From Methanobrevibacter sp. (lineage in GTDB: Archaea > Methanobacteriota > Methanobacteria > Methanobacteriales > Methanobacteriaceae): a DNA stretch of 9,120 nucleotides. Both the position numbers and the translations under genes were made by a program. Below, piece by piece: positions 5,038-9,120 of this stretch (positions are counted from its first letter, which is position 1; every line of letters starts with the position of its first letter). The notes below the pieces were generated by a model. The model made no database searches. It saw nothing but the letters and a program-made list of their open reading frames with translations, and was not told where the DNA came from. Location: contig JADLKP010000079.1 of NCBI GenBank assembly GCA_016838945.1, positions 1 to 9,120 of the forward strand, in the 5' to 3' direction.

Positions 5038-6291
5038 TTGAACATTTCAGAAAAAATATTATCTGTTAAGGCAGGACATGAAGTCACACCTGGAGAAATA
5101 ATCGAAATTGATGTTGATTTGGCTATGTCACATGATGGAACTTCTCCACCTGCAATCAAAACCTTTGAAAAAATAAGCGATAAGGTCTGGGACAATGAAA
5201 AGATAGTTATTGTTTTCGATCATAACATACCTGCAAACACCATAGGATCTGCAGAGTTTCAAAAGGTAGCTAGAAACTTCATTAAAACCCAGAAAATTAA
5301 AAATCATTACATTCATGGGGAAGGAATCTGTCACCAAGTGCTCCCTGAAAAAGGACATGTTGAGCCTGGAAAGGTCATAGTAGGTGCAGATTCACATACC
5401 TGTACATATGGCGCATTCGGTGCATTTTCCACTGGAATGGGTGCTACAGACTTAGCTATGGTCTATGCTACAGGCAAAACATGGTTTATGGTTCCTGAAG
5501 CTTTCAAAATAGAAGTTGAAGGAAATCTAAGACCAGGAATTACTTCAAAAGATTTGATTTTAAATATCATTGGAGAAATTGGAATAGCTGGTGCAACATA
5601 TAAGACTGCAGAGTTCTGTGGTGATACAATAGACAATTTGGATGTTGAAAGCAGAATGACCATGACAAACATGGCAATAGAGATGGGTGCAAAAAATGGA
5701 ATAATGAAACCTAATGAAGCAACCATCAAATATGTCTGCGAGAGAACCGGCAAAACCAAAGACCAATTGAATATCTTTGAATCAGACAAGGATGCAGTGT
5801 ATGAAAAGGAATTCCTATTTGATGTTAATGATATGGAAGCGCAAATAGCTTGTCCAAACGATGTGGACAATGTTAAGCCTTTATCACAGGTAGCTGGGAT
5901 TCATATTGACCAAGGATTCATTGGTTCCTGTACAAATGGAAGGTTATCTGACCTTGCACAAGCAGCAGCTGTACTTGAAGGAAAACAGGTTCACGATGAC
6001 GTAAGATTGATCATCATTCCTGCATCTAAGGAAATCTATCAAAAGGCAATGGATTTGGGATACATAAAAACATTCTTGGATGCTGGAGCAATTGTTTCCA
6101 ATCCAGGCTGCGGACCATGCTTAGGTGGACATATGGGAGTATTGTCTGAAGGTGAAACAAGCATTTCCTCTACAAACAGAAACTTCAAGGGAAGAATGGG
6201 AGATCCTAATTCCTCAGTCTACTTGGCTAATGCAGGAGTGGTAGCGGCATCTGCAATTTCAGGATTCATTGAAAACCCTGATAATTTATAA
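5038..6291 (+). CDS. aksD: Homoaconitase / 3-isopropylmalate dehydratase large subunit (AksD/LeuC type)
   Basis: Large, [4Fe-4S]-carrying subunit of a two-subunit hydro-lyase of the aconitase superfamily. The 417 residues match the usual archaeal large-subunit length. Visible motifs are DGTSPPAI (33-40), FDHNIP (60-65), HGEGICHQ (93-100), GADSHTCTYGAFG (116-128), the cluster ligands C298 (GSCTNGR) and C358/C361 (PGCGPC), and the substrate-binding STNRNFKGRMG (378-388). Archaeal genomes often have two paralogues, one for leucine and one (AksD, also called HacA) that isomerises homocitrate and its longer homologues for coenzyme B. I favour AksD because the gene follows aksA; LeuC is the alternative and sequence motifs alone do not decide. 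The small subunit is not in this window. The start is TTG at 5038, with AGGAG at 5026-5030 seven bases upstream; no in-frame ATG is better placed. Confidence 0.82.
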   Translation: MNISEKILSVKAGHEVTPGEIIEIDVDLAMSHDGTSPPAIKTFEKISDKVWDNEKIVIVFDHNIPANTIGSAEFQKVARNFIKTQKIKNHYIHGEGICHQVLPEKGHVEPGKVIVGADSHTCTYGAFGAFSTGMGATDLAMVYATGKTWFMVPEAFKIEVEGNLRPGITSKDLILNIIGEIGIAGATYKTAEFCGDTIDNLDVESRMTMTNMAIEMGAKNGIMKPNEATIKYVCERTGKTKDQLNIFESDKDAVYEKEFLFDVNDMEAQIACPNDVDNVKPLSQVAGIHIDQGFIGSCTNGRLSDLAQAAAVLEGKQVHDDVRLIIIPASKEIYQKAMDLGYIKTFLDAGAIVSNPGCGPCLGGHMGVLSEGETSISSTNRNFKGRMGDPNSSVYLANAGVVAASAISGFIENPDNL

Positions 6292-6324
6292 GTTAATGAT
6301 CTTTTAACTTTCATTAAATTTTTT
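6290..6324 (+). terminator. First terminator-like hairpin after aksD
   Basis: AAGTTAA (6290-6296) and TTAACTT (6304-6310) form a 7-bp stem with a 7-nt loop, and a T6 run follows at 6319-6324. The stem begins on the last two bases of the aksD stop codon (6289-6291). The stem is AT-only apart from one G-C pair, so it is weak. Confidence 0.4.
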
Positions 6325-6328
6325 AAAA

Positions 6329-6353
6329 TAAAGCAAATGCTTTAAATTTTTTT
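6329..6353 (+). terminator. Second hairpin and U-tract after aksD
   Basis: TAAAGC (6329-6334) and GCTTTA (6339-6344) form a 6-bp stem with an AAAT loop, followed two bases later by T7 (6347-6353). It resembles an intrinsic terminator and lies about 55 bp before the next gene, so it may back up the hairpin at 6290. Confidence 0.5.
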
Positions 6354-6408
6354 AAATCTTGGATTTATTAAAAATTTAAACCAGAATAAACAACACGGAG
6401 ATTAAAAT

Positions 6409-6975
6409 ATGTCAAAACCTAACGACAATGACATCAATGTAAGATTGATTGAAAAAATCAATCAAGTAGAAGAGAAATATGTGAAAAACTTTTCAAACAC
6501 ACAGAAAATTCTGATGACCACAGACGGGTCAATAACAGCAATTTTAGATGTGCTTTATGGAAAAATTGCTTTAAAAACCTTAGAACAACATTTTGAGGAA
6601 GCAACTGAAGAAAGTGCAAGCCTTGTAAATGTTGATGTTGGGGATGAGGTGAACTACAGGGAAATTGTAATGCATAAGGATGACCAACCTTTAATCTATG
6701 CAGTTTCATATATTCCATTAAAAAGATTGACTAATGAAATGAGAGATGATTTGGTTAGGGCAGATATTCCAATCGGAAGAATCTTAAAAAAATATAATGC
6801 CGAAACCAGAAGGGAAATAAATATTATTCAAATAGAAAAGCCAAGCGACAAACTCAAAGAGCTTTACAATACTGAAGAAGACTTCTTGACAAGAGATTAC
6901 ACAATCATAATGAACGGTGAAATCCTAATGTGGATTAAGGAATTCTTCCCAGTAGACTACTTTACTGAAATATAA
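6409..6975 (+). CDS. DUF98 / Rv2949c-like protein, probable chorismate pyruvate-lyase
   Basis: A 188-residue soluble protein with no signal peptide or membrane segment. The pattern fits the chorismate lyase-like family that includes mycobacterial Rv2949c: a basic residue before a strand (NYREIVM, R84), then YAVSYIPLKRL (98-107), DIPIGRIL (119-126), the charged TRREI (133-137), and a C-terminal core in which TRDYTIIMNGE (161-171) leads into IKEFFP (176-181). I align R162 and E178 with the catalytic arginine and glutamate regions of UbiC-type lyases. The reaction would release pyruvate from chorismate to give 4-hydroxybenzoate, which in methanogens could serve methanopterin synthesis; that link is inferred. 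The ATG at 6409 has GGAG at 6397-6400, eight bases upstream. It appears to be its own transcription unit between terminator-like elements and the repeats before fen. Confidence 0.65.
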   Translation: MSKPNDNDINVRLIEKINQVEEKYVKNFSNTQKILMTTDGSITAILDVLYGKIALKTLEQHFEEATEESASLVNVDVGDEVNYREIVMHKDDQPLIYAVSYIPLKRLTNEMRDDLVRADIPIGRILKKYNAETRREINIIQIEKPSDKLKELYNTEEDFLTRDYTIIMNGEILMWIKEFFPVDYFTEI

Positions 6976-7007
6976 CAAAAGACTATAATCTGAAATTAGA
7001 TTTAACT

Positions 7008-7104
7008 AAAAAAGATAATTAAAAAAGATAATTAAAAATGATAACTAAAAATGACTTAAAATTAAATAAATTAAATAAATTAAATGAATTAAATGAATTA
7101 AAAT
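7008..7104. repeat. Adjacent 13-bp and 9-bp tandem arrays
   Basis: Four 13-bp units run from 7008 to 7059: AAAAAAGATAATT twice exactly, then AAAAATGATAACT and AAAAATGACTTAA. They pass directly into 9-bp units at 7060-7104: AATTAAATA twice, AATTAAATG twice, then AATTAAAAT. The stepwise drift from unit to unit suggests growth by slippage followed by point mutation. Confidence 0.8.
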
Positions 7105-7118
7105 ATCATTTAAGTCAT
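7051..7118. repeat. 10-bp inverted repeat around the 9-bp array
   Basis: ATGACTTAAA (7051-7060) and TTTAAGTCAT (7109-7118) are exact reverse complements 48 bp apart. The left arm is part of the last 13-bp unit. The intervening DNA is the 9-bp array. It could form a long-loop stem or act as a pair of binding sites; no function can be assigned. Confidence 0.6.
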
Positions 7119-7132
7119 AAATAGTTAACTAA

Positions 7133-7154
7133 ATATGAAAATTAGTTTTCATAT
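7133..7154. promoter_or_regulatory. 9-bp perfect hairpin upstream of the fen promoter
   Basis: ATATGAAAA (7133-7141) and TTTTCATAT (7146-7154) flank a TTAG loop. No T-run follows on the plus strand, so it is not a clear terminator for that strand. It ends 10 bp before the BRE-like CGCAAAG (7164-7170), a position where a regulator could bind. That reading is an inference. Confidence 0.4.
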
Positions 7155-7163
7155 ACTCTGTTT

Positions 7164-7181
7164 CGCAAAGTAAAAATATAA
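7164..7181 (+). promoter_or_regulatory. BRE/TATA candidate for fen
   Basis: CGCAAAG followed by TAAAAATATAA resembles an archaeal BRE plus TATA element. A start site would fall near 7202, leaving a leader of about 59 nt that ends in AAGGTGG, the ribosome binding site. The TATA match is not the best type (no TTTATATA), so confidence is moderate. Confidence 0.35.
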
Positions 7182-7260
7182 TTAATGGCTAATAGGAAAT
7201 ATAGATAATTTAAACATTTGAATATCAAATATTAAATATTTTAATCATAAGGTGGATGAT

Positions 7261-8247
7261 ATGGGAGTAAAATTCAAAGACATAGTTTCTCCAGAAGAAA
7301 TTAGTCTAAACGATTTGGAAGGAAGAACTATTGCAATTGATGCATACAATACAATTTATCAGTTTTTATCAGGCATTCGTCAAAGGGATGGAAGTCCTTT
7401 AATGGATCAGAATGGAAATGTCACCTCCCATTTAAGCGGAATCCTTTATAGGACCGCATCCATAGTTGACAAGGGAATCAAGCCAGTATATGTCTTTGAC
7501 GGAGAAAGTCATGAACATAAGGCAAAGACCCTTGAACAAAGAAGAGCCATTAAGGAAGAGGCAATGGAAAAATGGAGGGAAGCTAAAGCTGCAGGAAACA
7601 TTGAAGAAGCAAGAAAATTTGCTATAAGAACTTCCAGAATGTCTCCTTATATCCTTGAATCATCTAAAGAACTCCTCGACTATATGGGAATTCCATATGT
7701 GCAGGCCATAGGAGAAGGTGAAGCTCAAGGAGCATATATGGTAGAACAGGGAGATGCTTGGGCAGTTGCTTCACAAGACTATGACTGTTTGCTCTTTGGT
7801 GCTCCCCGCATTGTTAGAAACCTTACATTAAGTGGAGGATTGTCCAATCTGGAATATTTGGAACTTGAAAAAGTTTTAGAGGAATTAGAATTGTCAAGAG
7901 AGCAATTGATTGATGTGGCATTGATGGTTGGAACCGACTTCAATGAAGGAATTCATGGAATAGGCGCAAAGACTGGACTTAAGCTAATCAGAAACAATAG
8001 CTTAGAAGATGTTTTGGTTCAAAAAGGAATTACAGATGTTGAAGTGGAACCTGATGAACTTAGGGACATTTTCCTAAAGCATGAAGTCAATACAGATTAT
8101 GAAATCAAATTCAAAAGTGCAAAAAAAGACAAGCTCGTTGAATTCATGTGTGAAGAGCATGGATTCTCCGAAAGCAGAGTCTTGAATGTTATAGATAAAC
8201 TGAAAAAATTAAGTTCAACACAAAAAAGCTTAGAAGATTGGTTCTAA
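7261..8247 (+). CDS. fen: Flap endonuclease 1 (FEN1/RAD2 family)
   Basis: Structure-specific nuclease that removes 5' flaps during Okazaki-fragment maturation and repair. In 328 residues I see the N and I domains with the acidic metal-binding set: D27 (IAIDAYN), D80 (YVFDGE), E152 and E154 (GEGEAQ), D173 and D175 (SQDYDCL), D226 (VGTDFNEG), then a helix-two-turn-helix stretch GIHGIGAKTGLKLI (229-242). The last eight residues, QKSLEDWF (321-328), are a PIP box for binding the PCNA clamp. The ATG at 7261 is chosen because mature FEN1 begins MGV and its N-terminal glycine is important; the in-frame GTG at 7252 would add MDD and overlaps the GGTG (7251-7254), which sits six bases before the ATG. 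Length and motifs are those of a complete archaeal FEN1. It is convergent with the DUF2119 gene. Confidence 0.97.
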   Translation: MGVKFKDIVSPEEISLNDLEGRTIAIDAYNTIYQFLSGIRQRDGSPLMDQNGNVTSHLSGILYRTASIVDKGIKPVYVFDGESHEHKAKTLEQRRAIKEEAMEKWREAKAAGNIEEARKFAIRTSRMSPYILESSKELLDYMGIPYVQAIGEGEAQGAYMVEQGDAWAVASQDYDCLLFGAPRIVRNLTLSGGLSNLEYLELEKVLEELELSREQLIDVALMVGTDFNEGIHGIGAKTGLKLIRNNSLEDVLVQKGITDVEVEPDELRDIFLKHEVNTDYEIKFKSAKKDKLVEFMCEEHGFSESRVLNVIDKLKKLSSTQKSLEDWF

Positions 8248-8270
8248 ACCAATCATATTTTTCTTTTTTT
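8236..8270 (+). terminator. Hairpin plus U-tract terminator overlapping the fen stop codon
   Basis: GATTGGTT (8236-8243) and AACCAATC (8247-8254) form a perfect 8-bp stem with three G-C pairs and a 3-nt CTA loop. The stop codon TAA (8245-8247) spans the loop and the first base of the 3' arm, and the 5' arm encodes the end of the PIP box. TTT TTCTTTTTTT follows at 8258-8270. It is the strongest intrinsic-type terminator in the window. Confidence 0.7.
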
Positions 8271-8291
8271 AGCTAATTTTTAAAACAAGTT

Positions 8292-8354
8292 TTTACTAAT
8301 TTTACTAATTTTACTAAATTTACTAATTTTACAAAATTTACTAAATTTACTATT
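8292..8354. repeat. Seven 9-bp tandem repeats between fen and the DUF2119 gene
   Basis: Seven consecutive 9-mers follow the consensus TTTACTAAT/A: two exact TTTACTAAT, then TTTACTAAA, TTTACTAAT, TTTACAAAA, TTTACTAAA and TTTACTATT. The array ends 1 bp before the stop codon of the convergent DUF2119 gene (8356-8358). It shares the ACTAATTTT word with the 38-bp repeats before aksD. Confidence 0.85.
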
Positions 8355-8355
8355 T

Positions 8356-9021
8356 TTAATAGCGTGGAAAGTCCAATCCATAAATTATTTTTACATATTT
8401 TAAGGCAAGATCTGCCTGTTTCCTATAATCCTTTAGAACTCTTTTTTCAAAATCATCCCTATTTCTGCTTATGGTAATCAATCTTAAAAAAGACATGTAT
8501 TCTTCTACAGAGGCATCATAATTGAATTCATATTTCTCATATAATTCCTCATCACTAAGCTTTAGGTCATCTCCTCTGAAAGTTGGAAACTCCAAGGTTT
8601 GGCAAATGTCAGCTTTAGTGAAATGCTTGCGCCTTATGAGTGGAGAAACTGAACTGCACAATACATACTGCCCGCAATCTATCAATGGTGGAATCCCTTG
8701 ACTGTCAAGTCTATCCATACTTGTCAATTTCTTGAAATGTCCGATGTTATAGGAATGAAGCTCTGTATAAAAATCAGGATTATAATAATCAATAAGATCC
8801 AATATTTTCTTTCCTTGCTCTGATTGGTAGAATTCCTCATGAATTGTGGAAACATATGGGGTCCTGTCAAAATTATAAATATAGATTTGCCCTTTGGAAA
8901 AATCTTCCCTACTTAAAAGCTTGATTAAAGGAAGAACATGCTTGCCTTCATCTCCATGAACTCCCCCAATGAAGAGTTTTGTAGGACCTTCCCCGTTATC
9001 GATATAGTGAAAATAAGACAT
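8356..9021 (-). CDS. DUF2119-like protein, putative M14/AstE-type zinc hydrolase
   Basis: A 221-residue soluble protein with no signal peptide, of a type known mainly from methanogens (DUF2119, function unassigned). I see the metal site of M14 carboxypeptidases and AstE/aspartoacylase enzymes: IGGVHGDEG with an HxxE pair (H22, E25), a later lone histidine in TELHSYN (H89), a candidate catalytic glutamate in TLEFPTFRG (E144), and a candidate substrate arginine in YNFDRTPY (N50, R53). These fold members hydrolyse C-terminal peptide bonds or amide-linked acyl groups; the substrate here cannot be predicted. The protein is shorter than typical AstE (about 320 residues) and may be a minimal catalytic domain. 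The ATG at 9021 has no good Shine-Dalgarno site, and an upstream ATG is immediately followed by a stop. It is convergent with fen, with no partner gene visible on its strand. Confidence 0.7.
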   Translation of the reverse strand: MSYFHYIDNGEGPTKLFIGGVHGDEGKHVLPLIKLLSREDFSKGQIYIYNFDRTPYVSTIHEEFYQSEQGKKILDLIDYYNPDFYTELHSYNIGHFKKLTSMDRLDSQGIPPLIDCGQYVLCSSVSPLIRRKHFTKADICQTLEFPTFRGDDLKLSDEELYEKYEFNYDASVEEYMSFLRLITISRNRDDFEKRVLKDYRKQADLALKYVKIIYGLDFPRY

Positions 9022-9120
9022 GATATCAATTCATAATTCAATTTAAAAAATAATAATCAATTAAATAAAAAATAAACTGGTTAATCAAATAATAAAAAAA
9101 TTGGAATAATAATTAAAATA

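Larger units (their letters stand above)
6976..7260. other. Repeat-rich spacer between the DUF98 gene and fen
   Basis: About 285 bp without a gene. It holds a weak inverted repeat just after the DUF98 stop (AATCT 6987-6991, AGATT 6998-7002), two adjacent tandem arrays (7008-7059 and 7060-7104), an inverted repeat that encloses the second array (7051-7060 and 7109-7118), a 9-bp hairpin (7133-7154), a TATA-like element (about 7172-7181), and the fen ribosome binding site. Confidence 0.6.

Noticed and set aside
5128..5870. Minus-strand open frames within aksD, and similar ones within aksA, the CYTH gene and the DUF98 gene.
   Set aside because: They overlap genes with clear catalytic motifs, lack ribosome binding sites, and show no recognisable protein pattern.
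7008..7118. The tandem arrays as a replication origin.
   Set aside because: There is no Cdc6/Orc1 gene or recognisable ORB element nearby; AT-rich repeats alone are not sufficient.
7252..7260. GTG 7252 as the fen start, adding three residues.
   Set aside because: It overlaps the GGTG ribosome binding site, and FEN1 proteins begin MGV, matching the ATG at 7261.
9022..9120. A promoter for the DUF2119 gene in the right-hand edge sequence.
   Set aside because: On the minus strand only T-rich stretches such as TTTATTTTTTATTTA are present, without a clear BRE/TATA pair, so no feature is claimed.

Overview
This AT-rich window most likely comes from a methanogenic archaeon of the order Methanobacteriales, with a Methanobrevibacter-like gut methanogen the best guess. 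It carries an archaeal two-repeat TATA-binding protein, an archaeal FEN1 nuclease with a C-terminal PCNA-binding motif, and two enzymes of the 2-oxoacid elongation pathway to coenzyme B. Starts are preceded by Shine-Dalgarno sequences (GGAGGT, GGTGAT, AGGAG), several starts are TTG, and promoter candidates are TTTATATA/TTTATAAA boxes. There are no rRNA, tRNA, CRISPR or insertion-sequence signatures. The window reads as stable core chromosome.

Layout. 38-2461 (minus strand): a two-gene unit, tbp then serB. SerB is unusual: a complete phosphoserine phosphatase domain continues into a long Glu-rich repeat segment and a roughly 225-residue coiled coil. 2474-2828: a divergent promoter region holding a 51-bp imperfect palindrome and several TATA-like boxes. 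2829-3374 (plus): a CYTH/CyaB-type protein. 3541-4719 and 5038-6291 (plus): a homocitrate synthase-like enzyme (aksA) and the large subunit of a homoaconitase/isopropylmalate dehydratase (aksD), separated by a hairpin terminator and a 38-bp tandem repeat. 6409-6975 (plus): a DUF98/Rv2949c-like chorismate lyase candidate. 7261-8247 (plus): FEN1, preceded by tandem 13-bp and 9-bp repeats and followed by a hairpin/U-tract terminator and another 9-bp array. 8356-9021 (minus, convergent with fen): a DUF2119-type protein in which I see the residues of an M14/AstE-like zinc hydrolase.

How the genes fit together. AksA and AksD would act in succession in elongating 2-oxoglutarate towards 2-oxosuberate, the precursor of the 7-mercaptoheptanoyl part of coenzyme B; the small subunit (AksE) and the dehydrogenase (AksF) are not in this window. 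The DUF98 protein may feed a 4-hydroxybenzoate-type precursor into methanopterin synthesis, which would make it another methanogenesis-cofactor gene. tbp and fen belong to information processing.

I do not see a convincing new multi-gene system. The items most worth pursuing are the SerB/coiled-coil fusion cotranscribed with tbp, the large dyad in the tbp promoter region, the DUF2119 zinc-site reading, and hairpins that overlap stop codons at three gene ends.
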